Shown in pieces: positions 34,521 through 44,860 of a stretch of 64,000 nucleotides of DNA. The translations under genes and the position numbers were made by a program. Source of the stretch: Apus apus (taxonomy: Eukaryota > Chordata > Aves > Apodiformes > Apodidae); NCBI RefSeq assembly GCF_020740795.1, contig NC_067285.1, forward strand, positions 79,751,342 through 79,815,341, read 5' to 3'. Numbering within the stretch: the stretch's first letter is position 1; every line of letters begins with the position of its first letter. The notes under the pieces were generated by a model. The model searched no databases. It was not told the DNA's origin and saw only the letters and a list, made by a program, of their open reading frames with translations.

Positions 34521-35270
34521 TGTCAACGTTTGACAACAATGCTCTCGATCCCCTCCCCCTCCCACCCAGGTAGGGAAGGAGAGAGAGAAAAAAGAGAGAG
34601 AGACTTGGCTAGATTGAAAACTGAACCGTGCAACTTTATTTAGAATACTAATACGTGATATAAGAGTGTATATATATATATAGTGATTATACAAAGGTGT
34701 GGTAGAAGCCTCTTGCCTCCCCCCACCCCCAGCAACTCCCACAGCACTTCCCTCAGATGAGACAATTCCAAGGAATCCCGAAGCTGCTCCTGGAGAAAGG
34801 CAGAGAGTTACGAGGGTCAGGAGGGCTTGAGGTCAATGGGTCAAAAATGATGGGCAGATGGTGTTTTCCCAGATGCCGGCCACAAACGAAAGAAAGAGAA
34901 AAAGAGAGAAGAAGGAAGGCAGACAGAGAGGCGAAGCGAAGCGGCAAGAGAGCGAAGCAGGAAGGAAGGAGGTTTTCTTCTGTCATCTCCGACCTTCCCC
35001 TGAGCCTACGTAGATATATGGAATGGAATCTCTCTGGCCAGTTTTGCTGTTCGTCTAACCCAGCCTCCCATGAGGGGGCCACAAATCCCTCCGTAGTGTC
35101 TGAGCCGGCAGAGCAAAGGCACGACCTTGAAGGCCCAGCAATTACAAAAACATTCCAGTGTGTTATCATCCTAGCAGAACACGCAGTTGCTAGTTGAAGA
35201 AAGCTCACTGAAATAAAAAAAAGGAATCAGCAAAAGAAAAACTGGCTTCATCCTGGCTCAAACCAGGACA
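34521..35270 (-). mobile_element. Complete LTR (U3-R-U5) of the palindromic element
   Basis: This 750-bp LTR reads on the minus strand from TGTCCTGG to GTTGACA. A polyadenylation signal AATAAA is complementary to 34635-34640. It is followed by the same GGTTCAGTTTTCAATC, pyrimidine-rich and GATCGAGAGCATTGTTGTC blocks as the solo LTR at 19.3 kb. An alternative CA end three bases further out is possible. A lysine primer is common in betaretrovirus-like (class II) elements, but the 5-bp duplication is not the 6 bp usual for those, so I leave the family open. Confidence 0.88.
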
Positions 35271-35416
35271 CCTGGGCAACCTGTTTCAACATCTCACTAC
35301 CCTCATAGTAAAGAGTTTCTTCCTAATGTCTAAACTAAATCTCCCCTCCTACAGTTTAAACCACTTACCCCTTGTCCTATTGCTACATGCCCTTGTAAAA
35401 AGTCTCTCCATAGCAG

Positions 35417-35785
35417 TGGATTTTATTTTATTTCCTCTAATCTGATTTTATTAAGAAGTAACATATTCTTTAATTTAAAGGCCACTTCTTTCTACTATTG
35501 AAATAAAGACTGTATCAAACATGGAAGCTAGCGTTCTCATGTCAGGAATGAATATATACTGAAAATACAAAGATATTTGCAGCAGCCAGAAAAGGGTGAC
35601 ATTAATGAAGAGATGTAGTGTTATACATTGAATAAAAACCTTTACATTTTTTCTAATTTTTAAACTGCAAGAAATGTAAAAGGCCATTCTCAATAGATGG
35701 AACTTGATTTTGATCCCACAGAAGTTTTTCATTTGTACAGATCCAATGTATTGAATTTTCACAGTTCAAATCATTTGGTAGACAA
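35417..35785. other. Short AT-rich gap without a recognisable gene
   Basis: Nothing recognised between two CR1 fragments. Confidence 0.5.
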
Positions 35786-36866
35786 TGTGTTCATTGTCTA
35801 CCCTGACTTCAACAAAGCTGTCTTCCACACACCTCCATGGAGAAGCTGAAAAAGCAGGGGCTGGGTGAGCAGACAATGAGGTGGATTAAAAACTGACTAA
35901 ACAATTGGCCCCAGAGGATTTTGATCAGTAGCACCAAGTCTAGTTTGAGGTCAGTAAGGAGCAGTGTAGCCCAGGGATCAATACTGTGTTTAACCTTGTT
36001 CAACCTCTTTATTAGTGATGGGGTAGAATGTATTCTAAGCAAATCTGGAGGACACAAACTGCGAGGAGTGGCTGATACACCAAAAGGTTACACTGCCATC
36101 CAGAGCAACCTTGAGAGACTGGAAAAATGGTCTGACAGGAACTTTATTAATTTCAAGAACAAAAAATGTGAAGTTCTGCATCTCTAGAAGGAACAACTCC
36201 ATGCAACTGTGCATACTGGGGCTAAAAATTTGCAAAGCAGATAAGCAGAAAAGAACCTGGGGTTCCTGATGGAGACAAAGCAGAATATTAGTCAGTAATG
36301 TGCTCATGGGGAAGAGAGGGCTAATGGTATCCTGGGCTGCATGAGGAAGAATATTGTCAGCAGAATGAGGAAGGTGAGCCTTCCCCTCTACTCAGCATTG
36401 GTGAGGCCACATGTGGACATCAAGCTAGTAGACAGAGTTCAGTGAAAGGCCAGTAAAATTATTAAGGGATTGGAGCACCTCTCAGATTCGGAGAGGCTGA
36501 AGAGAGCTGGGACTGTTCAGTTTAGTGAAGAGAAGGCTGAGCAGAATCTTATCAATGTGTACAAACACCTTAAGGGAGAGTGTAAAAAAGATGAAGCCAC
36601 ACCCTAGTTAGTGGTGAATACTGACAGAGGAAGAGTCTATAGACACAAAGGGAAGTTCCTTAGGAACATTCCTCAGGAAACATTTTCTTATTGTGAGGGT
36701 GATTTAGAACCAGTAATAGGTTTTCTAGAAAGGTTGTGGAGATACTCAAAAGCCATCTGCACATAATCCTGGGTAACCAGCTCTAGCTGGCTCGGCTTGA
36801 ATAGGGAGTTGGAATATATGATCTCCAGAGAGTCTGTGTCACTTTGTAATTCTAATCCTATAATAC
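35786..36866 (+). mobile_element. CR1 LINE fragment, 5'-truncated, plus strand
   Basis: The fragment begins in the reverse transcriptase block corresponding to VYLDFSKAF (here VYPDFNKA), passes a GSILCLTLFNLFISDG-like stretch, and continues to the C-terminal part and a degraded tail near 36866. The catalytic FADD block is replaced by SGGH-like text. Many stops and indels show an old copy. Confidence 0.85.
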
Positions 36867-37550
36867 TGGTGTAGACCACAACAAAGTAGAAACAATTAAG
36901 AACTACAGTATAATGTAACTAAAACATTAAGGTTCGAGACTTGGGCAGTGAATTTAATATCAAAACTATATATAGATTTGGTTCCTTGCTATAAATTAGG
37001 AAGTAGAGCATTCTGAACCTTCATTTTGCAAGTCCCAGGTGAACTCTTTAAATAATGGACTTAGGGTTAAAAAGGCAGCAGTGAGATTGCAATTGTTCTT
37101 TGGTAAGATTGATTAAATTTCTGCTGTTCTAAGTTTACAAACTATTAAATCTTCAGCAGGATTATTAATGATAATATTTCTGTATCTCCCTTTCTGTCAT
37201 CTAATCCTGCAGAGTGCAGAAAACCTCCTGCTGGATGTTCTTGCCTCTCACAGGTGCCTGTGGTAGCTGATAGCATGCAACAATTCACCGATAAGCTCAG
37301 TAGCAGAAATACTTCTCAGGTCTTGCATTCAAGACAATTTCAAATAGAACAGTAAAAACCCCATAAAAACAATAACATAAAACAAATAACAAAAACAGTA
37401 ACAAAATATAAAACAAATGGTTACATATTGTTATTTAGGCACCTACTAGAAGATTTTGATAAATTAAAGATCCTAAATGCTCCTAATCATTTGGGTCAAT
37501 ATACTCAAAGATCTAGCTTCCTCTGATGCATGGACTCTCTGAATATCTTC
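36867..37550. other. AT-rich gap without a recognisable gene
   Basis: Nothing recognised. An A/C-rich patch lies near 37355-37415. Confidence 0.5.
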
Positions 37551-37680
37551 TCTGGAGATATTCAAGACCCGCCTGGATGCAGCCCTGAGTAATGTGCTCT
37601 AGGCAATCCTGCATTAGCAGGAGTTGGACTAGATGATCTCCAGAGGTCCCTTCTAACTCTGACAATACCGCAATTCTGAC
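37551..37680 (+). mobile_element. CR1 LINE 3'-end fragment, plus strand
   Basis: Contains GATATTCAAGACCCGCCTGG, a GTAATGTGCTCTAGG block, GGAGTTGGACTAGATGATC and GGTCCCTTCTAACTC, the last 130 bp of a CR1. It closely resembles the fragment at 50.0-50.2 kb, so both may belong to one subfamily. Confidence 0.88.
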
Positions 37681-39100
37681 TCTTCTCTTTGGTGCTGCAT
37701 AGGGACCGAAGAACTATACAGAAGACTCCTACATAAAACAGTTAATTCTTTTAAGAAGTAATAACTAGGCTAAAGTTTTCTTCAATTTTTATCTCTAATT
37801 ACATAAATTTGTACTTGTTCTGAGGGTTCTAGTGAAAGATAATAATGATGTCACTATTTCCTGAATTAAATTATTCTTTAAAGATGTTTTCCTTTCTCCT
37901 TGAGGAATCACAGCTTTTTAATAGAAGACTTTTACTTCTTCAAAATGTAGAAATATTTATTAACAATATAGCTGTGATGGTTGGAATTAAAGCTAGCTCA
38001 CAAAAAGCAGCCAGCAGAAGCCATGAACCCGCATGGCTAACAGAGGGCACTGACTTTAAAGCAAACTCTTCCTCCAATGTAATTTCACAGGCGTTCTACA
38101 CAATTGGAGGTGGTAAATGTGAATACACAGGGTTTCAGCCTAAGCAAGTTACCCACACTTAACAGTTGTTGTTGAAGGAATTTACTTATGTGAAGATTTA
38201 CAAAAAGGATTCTGTTGTAAATTACAAAACCTATTCAAGTAAACACTAGAATCTCAACACAAAATAAATCAGTATGACTAGGATGAGAGGTATTTAAGTA
38301 AGAGGTTTCTGGACAGGCATTGCACTGAATATATAAGCAATAGAAAAAGTAATCAGAAACAGAATTCCAGTATCATTAACAACAGATATTTCTAGTAAAG
38401 CAAACAAAAACTATTTTTTTTAATATATTCAAATGCTACTAAAGCAATCTAATTTTTTATCAGTTTAATAGAGTCTAAGAGCAAAAAATATTTTTACAGT
38501 TCTAATTCTAAATTAGCAGATTTGCTCATCTGCTAATTTACAGTATAAAAATGCTGCCTATACATTCATTCAAATATGGCTAGCCAATTCCAAGTGTGAT
38601 TATCTTTTTTTTTCCCATTCTTTTCAGCTAATAGTACTAAGTTACAGATAAAGGTATTGTAGAGGTGATGAAGGAAGTTAATTTAGAAGACAGAATCACT
38701 GGCAAAGACAGCCTGAGACTTTAAGGCAGTATTACACAGATGGCTGAACATTGCAGCAGTATAGATATGTTCTCACAAACTCTGCAAATTGATAAACATC
38801 TTCATCATATGAAGATGATAGAAATCTGGGCAAATATCCCTATTTCACTCAACACCTGTGACACAGAGTGACATAAAATCCTTGTTTTAATTATGTGTCT
38901 GAAGATCTCCATCACTAGCACACTTTTCCTTTTGTCTATCAAAAGCCTCACATAACCATAGCCATTATGATATACAAGTATAAAAGCTTTTTTTGTAGAT
39001 CACCATAGTGTGACTCTGTGAAAATACGTCTACAAATTTGTACATAATGATATTTCTTACAATAGAGGCAGAAAAATCTAATGGTTTTCTCAAGATTTAC
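37681..39100. other. AT-rich DNA without a recognisable gene
   Basis: No exon seen. A hairpin-forming inverted repeat at 38509-38540 is listed separately. Confidence 0.55.
38509..38540. repeat. Inverted repeat with 13-bp arms and a 6-nt loop
   Basis: Arms TAAATTAGCAGAT (38509-38521) and ATCTGCTAATTTA (38528-38540) are perfect complements around TTGCTC. TTTACAGT-like words occur on both sides. The hairpin is too short for a typical microRNA precursor, and the AATTAG/CTAATT cores resemble homeodomain sites. Confidence 0.6.
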
Positions 39101-39689
39101 TGTTTTTTGCTGGGATAGAGTTAATTTTCTTCATAGTAGCTTGTATTGGGCTACGTTTTGGTTTTATGCTGAAAACAGGGTTGATAGCACAGGGATGTTT
39201 TCATTCTTGCTGAGCAGTGCTTACACAGAGACAAGGTCTTGTCTGCTTCTGACAACACCCCACCAATGAGTAGGCTGGGGGTGCACAAGAAGTTGGGAGG
39301 TGACACAGCTGGGACAACTGACTCCAGCTGAAAAAAGGAATATTTCATACTATATGATATCATGCTCAGCGATAAACTGTTGGCAGGGGAAAGGAGAAAG
39401 GGCAAGGGGATGTTCAGGGTTATGGTATTTGTCTTTGCAAGTAACCGTTACCTATGATGGAATCCTGCTTTTCTAGAGACTGCTCAACATCTGCCTGGGA
39501 AATAAGGAACACATTCCTTATTTTGCTTTGCTTGCACACACGGCTCTTGCTTTACCTATTAAGCTGTCCTTATCTCATCCCACAACTTTTTGCCCTTTTA
39601 CCCTTCTGATTTTCGATCCCATCCCACTGGCAGGTAGTAAGTGAGCAGCTTTGTGGGGCTTAGTCACTCGCTGGGGTTATACCAGAACA
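39101..39689 (+). mobile_element. Degenerate avian ERV solo LTR
   Basis: The sequence TTGCTGGGATAGAGTTAATT, followed by CTTCATAGTAGCTTGTA, GCTGAAAACAGGGTTGATA and CTGAGCAGTGCTTACACAGA, and ending in CGCTGGGGTTATACCAGAACA, is characteristic of an abundant avian ERV LTR (ERVL-type, from memory of the family). Proposed ends are TG at 39101 and CA at 39689, about 589 bp. I found no target-site duplication, consistent with age. It is unrelated to the TGTCCTGGTTTGAGCC family at 19.3 and 33.9 kb. Confidence 0.75.
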
Positions 39690-41453
39690 GAATAATTCTA
39701 TATTCGTGTGTTACATATGCTTAGATTTTTGTATACAAATTGTACTAACAAGATACATTCACAATACCCAGAAATATTAATAGCTTTCAAAATAGAAGGA
39801 GAAAGGTCAGATTCGGTTCTATCAAATAGCAAAATTCTCATTTGATATTAAATACTTATGAAAAGTAGAGTCCATAAAAAGGAAAACATTAATGAGCCAA
39901 ATGACAAGTAATTAAACTATATTCTCCATGCACACAGCTACCTGTGGAAATGAAATGCTGGAATATTTTATAGTTCCAGGTTTTAAGGCTAAATATAGAA
40001 CTCATATACATATATACACACACATAAACAAAAGTTTTGTATAAACAATGGATGAACCAAAGACTATCATATCCTAGTTCACTACAAGAAGAAGGGTGAA
40101 GTAAGTGGCTTGCTAAAAAGTCCTCGCTACAGTTGCGTAGGGGTTTTTTCTTATCTAGCAAACCGGTAGTTTAAAAAAACTGAAGTACCTCAGGAGTCAA
40201 CAGCTACTCAGGAAGGCAAGATTTAGTAGAAAGAGCATGATCTTTGAATCTGCTTTTCTTCACATTTCTGTTCCTTTCTGCAAAATAAAATTACAATTCA
40301 TCTAAGTAAGATATCTGATACAACTACAATTTTACATCAGTGATGTAAACAACCTTGCTGCCTCAGGAACCAGATAAACTTTTCTTAATTACTACAAGGG
40401 ACAAGCGTTATTCACTTCAAACATATTGCAAGAAAATTAGGGTAATTTAGAACTGATTCAGCTATTTCACTGCAAGCACAAAGAATAAGCATTTTAGTCT
40501 GTAAGATTTTTTTTCAGTACTAAGTAGCAGCTTCCCTTCATGCTTGGAAAAAAAAAAAAAGTAAAAATGACAGACTTTATTAGATTTAATTAGTTGTGCA
40601 CCATTGCTACTGTCATGTCATAATACAATTTTTGACAATTTACATTATGACATGACAGTGGAAACACACCATCAGCTAGATCAAATGCACTGCACAGACA
40701 AATAAAGGCAAAGCAGTGTTACCAAAGTCTTTAAACTTTTAAGGCAAACAGTTTTAGAAAGCAAAAATATTTTTTTTATATAATCCTTCGTGCACGAGTT
40801 CCAGAAAAAATGTATTTTTTTTTAAGTTGAAGATTTTAATGAAAATATCACTTTAATGGGAAAAAGCACTAATTTTCTGACACCAAAAAAAATCAAACTG
40901 CTTCAGTGAGAACAATTTTAGGGTTGACTCTGCAATCAACAGAGAACATGTTGTTTTACACACAAGGTAACATGCATTAATTAGCTGATGTAATATTGTG
41001 ACTAACAGATGGGATGCATAAAACAGTGCCAACAACACTTCAGTAGTTCTTGTTTAATACTTTCACCTTTAGGAAAGTCATGAAGACTCAAGGATAATGT
41101 CATTACCTTTTGCTTTTATGTCTTCAAATGCCCTGCTTTGATACTGATGTGTAACGGCAAGAACTATAGTATTCAGGACATTGCTTTAATTTGTTCAGTC
41201 TAGTTGGTAAATTATGCCTCCAGTATAAAAATATTGGTTATTCAGAGCAAAAATAAATGTGTTAATATAATGCCCTAATTTAAATTTATCTCTTTCCAAG
41301 AACATTGCTTTCCTCTTCATTTCAATCATAAATGTTGGTATAGATTTCAAATGTAGGAGGAAGCCTGAACTGTGAAACTTTAATAATGTCTGTGCTTCGT
41401 CTACTGTCCCTTGATATTTCTAATATTTTTGAAACAAAAACTCAATCCCCACC

Positions 41454-41456
<3 letters not shown>
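39690..41456. other. AT-rich DNA without a recognisable gene
   Basis: No exon recognised. A perfect inverted repeat lies at 40609-40659 (listed separately), with A-rich and T-rich runs near 40546-40560 and 40769-40778. Confidence 0.55.
40609..40659. repeat. Inverted repeat with 16-bp perfect arms
   Basis: ACTGTCATGTCATAAT (40609-40624) and ATTATGACATGACAGT (40644-40659) are exact complements with a 19-nt loop. Each arm carries TGACATGACAG, containing the TGACAG word bound by TALE-class (Meis) homeodomain proteins. It could be a conserved regulatory dyad, a small foldback transposon remnant or a structured RNA. No evidence here separates these. Confidence 0.65.

Positions 41457-41485
<29 letters not shown>
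41457..41485. repeat. (CA)n microsatellite
   Basis: About 14 uninterrupted CA units at the left edge of an LTR-type repeat. Confidence 0.95.
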
Positions 41486-41487
<2 letters not shown>

Positions 41488-42240
41488 GAATGAGGAGGAG
41501 AAAGCTCATGGGTTGAGACAAAGGACAAGGAGGGTTCTTCACCCATTAAGGTCCCAGGAAAAATTCTCAACTTGGGGAAAAAATAATAATTTAATTTAAT
41601 ACTAATCAAACACACACAGTACACAAACAACACAAAGAGCAGTGCTTGCATATGTTACTCCCTTCTTCCCCAGGCCCAAAGTACTTTGTTCACCATTTCT
41701 CTACCTCCTTCCACCCCAGCAGCACAGGGGGACAGGGGATGGGGTTTAGAGTCAGTTCACAGGTTGGTGGTTCCTGCCACGCCATCCTCCTCAGGAAGAA
41801 GGATTCCTTACAGTCCTTCCCTGCTTCCCCATTGGGTCCCTCCCATGGGAGAAAGTCTTCCATAAACGTCTCCTTCATGAGTCCTTCCCACGAGGTCCAG
41901 AGCAAGCTGCTCCAGCCTGGGCTTCCCACAGCATCATGGGCTGCTTCGGGAACAGCCACATCCCCTGGCGCCGTGGTCTTCCAAAACTTCATCATCAGTT
42001 CACTGGCAGCAAATCCACTGGTCACAAAATCCAAGTCCACTGGCCAAGTTCACGCCTCCTGGAGCCTTAAGGGAATGTTCCACCACATTCCTCCACGAGT
42101 GCAGGGAGACATCTGCCATCTTGCCATGGGTTGCAGGGAAACTACTGCTCGGGCACTTTCTTCCCCTTCTTCCTCACCAACCACCAGCAGGCTCTGCCCT
42201 CTCCAGCACAGCTCTTCTTTAATTGCTCTGCTCAGGTCAT
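41486..42240. mobile_element. Avian LTR-retrotransposon remnant, GC-rich
   Basis: The stretch starting CTGGAATGAGGAGGAGAAAG, continuing with GGTTGAGACAAAGGACAAGG, an AACTTGGGG-A-rich block, and then CCCTTCTTCCCCAGGC with CAGCAGCACAGGGGGACAGG, matches my recollection of a common avian ERV repeat. Repeated CTCCAGC and CCCACGGG-like words follow. Its GC content is well above the surroundings. Open frames on both strands, the longest 205 residues, follow this composition and have no protein domain. Ends and orientation are uncertain. Confidence 0.6.
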
Positions 42241-44514
42241 TTGAGGTAATTGCTATAGTTTAGAAATGCTTAGCTTTTTGGTAAATAAGCTTCGTGAGCA
42301 ATTCACTTTGTTTTTTAAAATATTCAACGTAAGAATTGCATGAATGTAAGAATTAATATTCCATATGGCTGAACAGCCTCTTGAAATATCATTTAGAAAC
42401 TTCAAATTAGGTAGAATCTCATGAATTTCATAATTTGTGTTGAGTTAAATCACTGTTTTTTGTATAGATTTGTTTTTTACCTCTTTAAATGCTTTTCCCA
42501 TTAATGACAATAAAATAGCAGAGCATTTAAAAAAAAAAAAAAAAGAGGGATAAGACATAGTATTTGTCTCTCTTAATGGTAAAGAATGTATCTATTTTAA
42601 AGTATAAACTGTATGGTACAGCTTTAATTTTGATTAATGATTTAGATCATCTTGAGCAAGATTAAAATTTAAGGCAGATGATTAAGACATTTATTTAAGG
42701 CATACTTTATGCCTTTTTCTTAATGAAAAAAACCACATCATTGGCTTGGAATGGAAGGCAGTATGAATCAATAGCTATCATATATTTAATGAAAGTCCCA
42801 GTTTAATTTTCTTTTATAATATGAATCCTTATTTTAAAGGCCTAAAGTCACAGATCATTTCAATTAACCAGGATGTGCAGGACATTTCCTGATTCTAGCT
42901 AAAATTTACTTCTATTTGTGCAGGTTAGACTCTTGGCAGTACTCGTATATGAGGGCAGAATGTGGCAAGTTTTTTGCAATTTCATTCATTCCTGTGTGAA
43001 AAATAGGTGGGCACTTTATACATGCACTGGAGAAAAGAGTTTCAGTTGGATCAAACCAATGGAGTTTACAATATAAACTTATTAAAAAACCACAGCCAGT
43101 GTCCCCTTTGCTATTATTGGTGAGTACTCCATTATCTAGAAATTTCCTTCACCTTCAAAATGATCAGTTCTCAGAATTTACTTTAATACCAATTTCTTGC
43201 AAAGATTTCTGGATTTTGGTTGCTAACTTCCTGTTTACTTTGATTCCTTTCAGTCACTTATATCTGAAAAATGAACATCCTTCAGACACCAGAGATATAA
43301 AATCTTTACATTCTATAGATGCAAGAATGATGCAGAGGGAAACTAATGACGTGACTAAAGGCACATAGGGAACATTTTGTGGATACGTGGGAAGCTCCTA
43401 GATGTCCTGAGCATCCTGTCACTGAAGTAAAATGGTTATTAAAAATATAAAATAGCCTGGGAGAAATCAACAGTTGCCCCAAGATCTGAACTTTAATCCA
43501 TGGAAAATGCAAGCTTTAGGTCTACATGTTTAGACCAAATCATTCATGAAGCTCAGATCCAGAAGGATGTAATTGTTAAACATGCATTTGAAGTTTAGAA
43601 CAATCACCACTTCCCAAACATGTCAAAAGTCTGTAAGGACCTCCATTTTTTAAATTTGATAAATACTTCAAGTTTTGCTTAGCAATCACATCATTTTGCC
43701 ACAAGAGACCTATAATAGGACCAAGATCCCAGAATCAGAACTTCCTCCTCCTTCAGCAGGAGGGAAAGCCTCACCCGAGTGAGAGACAGTGAATGTTGGC
43801 CCTATATAAGCATGACAGATTCCAAGACACTTCCTGTCAGAAGGATGCCCCGATGGAGTCCATTTCTTTCTAAAAAAATTCACTTCTTCCTCATAAAATG
43901 CCCTCAGTTCTCCCTTGCTTGCTCAATGAGTCTTCATTTTATTTATTTGTTTGAGGTTGTTGTTGTATTAGTTTTTTTGCTAAATGATTTTGTTTAACCA
44001 GGGCATTGAAAGTAACTCCCAGACACAACAGGAAGCACTGCAAGGAATAACATGGGTCTAAAGGGCGGTGAGAGGAGCAAGCGTGGCTGCTGCCTGGAGT
44101 CTTTTTCACTCGAACTGGAGGAAAACACGCTCTGGTAATCTAGCCTAAATACCTTCATAGCATCATCCCACAGGTCACTGGGCTAGCCATTACACTTTGC
44201 TACTGCACATTTCTCTTAATCAAACAGTCTAATTAAAATTTAAATGCTTATGAGGGTTTTGCAATACTTTGCGGGCTGCCTTCTGCACCTTGCTCTCTGT
44301 GGACTCCTGGCATTTGTAGTACTGTGCAATCAAATCCATAAAAGCAGGGAAGTCTAATTATGAGATTCGCAAATGTATTTATTAGCAATAACATGGGGTT
44401 AATTTCTCAAGTATGCAGGTTGAGAACTAGTTGGTTCCCTTTGCTATTGGCTGCACAAACATGCACATGCTCTTAGTAGGAATTATTTAAAACTTCATTT
44501 CTACAAGGAAAACT
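42241..44514. other. Mostly AT-rich DNA without a recognisable gene
   Basis: No exon recognised. There is an A15 run near 42530-42544 and a somewhat GC-richer patch around 43,990-44,160 that I cannot identify. Confidence 0.5.
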
Positions 44515-44860
44515 AGCAGCGCTTAGAGGATGGGCTTTTTCTCGCCATAGGCCAGCTGGGCTGTCACTCACCTTCAGGCAGGGTCCCTCGGCCAGAGGCA
44601 GGCAGGCAGGGCACCAGGGTGGTGGTAGCAGGGCTGGCAAACATTGGGAAGGAGACAGGAATAAGCCATGTCCAAGATCTCTGCAGGAAATCAAACTGCC
44701 CAAGGGCAGGACTAGGGGCAGGCAGGGACTGAAGGCCCTGACTGGGCTGAACAGGTGTCCTGGGCCTGTGGGCCACAGAGCAGGCCCTGCGGGAGGCCGG
44801 CCTGTACCAGGAAGGCTCATTGCTGCACTGAGGGCCTCGAGGCACAAAAAAGGTCGTGAA
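44515..44860. other. Unidentified GC-rich island
   Basis: About 345 bp of markedly GC-rich, CpG-poor sequence in AT-rich surroundings, with open frames of 93 and 124 residues on the minus strand that match no family I know. A strong splice-donor-like CTGAAGGTGAGTG occurs on the minus strand near 44565-44578. Possibilities are a non-coding RNA exon, an old retroelement or a processed pseudogene. I cannot choose between them. Confidence 0.35.

Larger units (their letters stand above)
33920..35270 (-). mobile_element. Palindromic LTR / tRNA-Lys / inverted U3 insertion
   Basis: Read on the minus strand, this single insertion contains a complete LTR (35270 to 34521), a 9-nt spacer, an 18-nt lysine primer-binding site, the rest of a full tRNA-Lys complement, a 19-nt filler, and a partial U3 in inverted orientation (34416 to 33920). 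Both outer ends are therefore the U3 terminus TGTCCTGG. No gag, pol or env sequence and no polypurine tract is present. The structure fits a self-primed plus-strand strong-stop DNA. The two U3 arms differ at roughly 3% of positions by my reading, with several CpG-type changes, so the event is old enough to have diverged. An ordinary pair of LTRs would be in direct, not inverted, orientation. Confidence 0.88.
33915..35275. repeat. Target-site duplication CCTGG around the palindromic LTR element
   Basis: CCTGG occurs at 33915-33919 before the left U3 terminus and at 35271-35275 after the right U3 terminus. The duplication is 5 bp, as for the solo LTR at 19.3 kb, and the CR1 target is uninterrupted once one copy is removed. 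Confidence 0.93.
33759..35416 (-). mobile_element. CR1 LINE 3' fragment split by a retroviral insertion
   Basis: A minus-strand CR1 piece lies at 33759-33919 (GGTTTGGGTTGGAAGGGATC through CTTGAACACTTCCAGGGA and ACTTCCCTGG). It resumes at 35271-35416 (CCTGGGCAACCTGTTTC through TTTCTTCCTAATGTC). The two halves join exactly at the 5-bp CCTGG. That shows the LTR element between them is a later, single insertion and that one CR1 copy served as target. Confidence 0.92.

Noticed and set aside
33982..35208. Open frames of 122-151 residues on both strands in the LTR arms
   Set aside because: They are the same U3 sequence read from the two inverted arms, also found open in the solo LTR at 19.3 kb; no protein family is recognised.
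41646..42263. 205-residue open frame as a gene
   Set aside because: It lies in a GC-rich LTR-type repeat, has low-complexity composition, and overlaps an open frame on the other strand.
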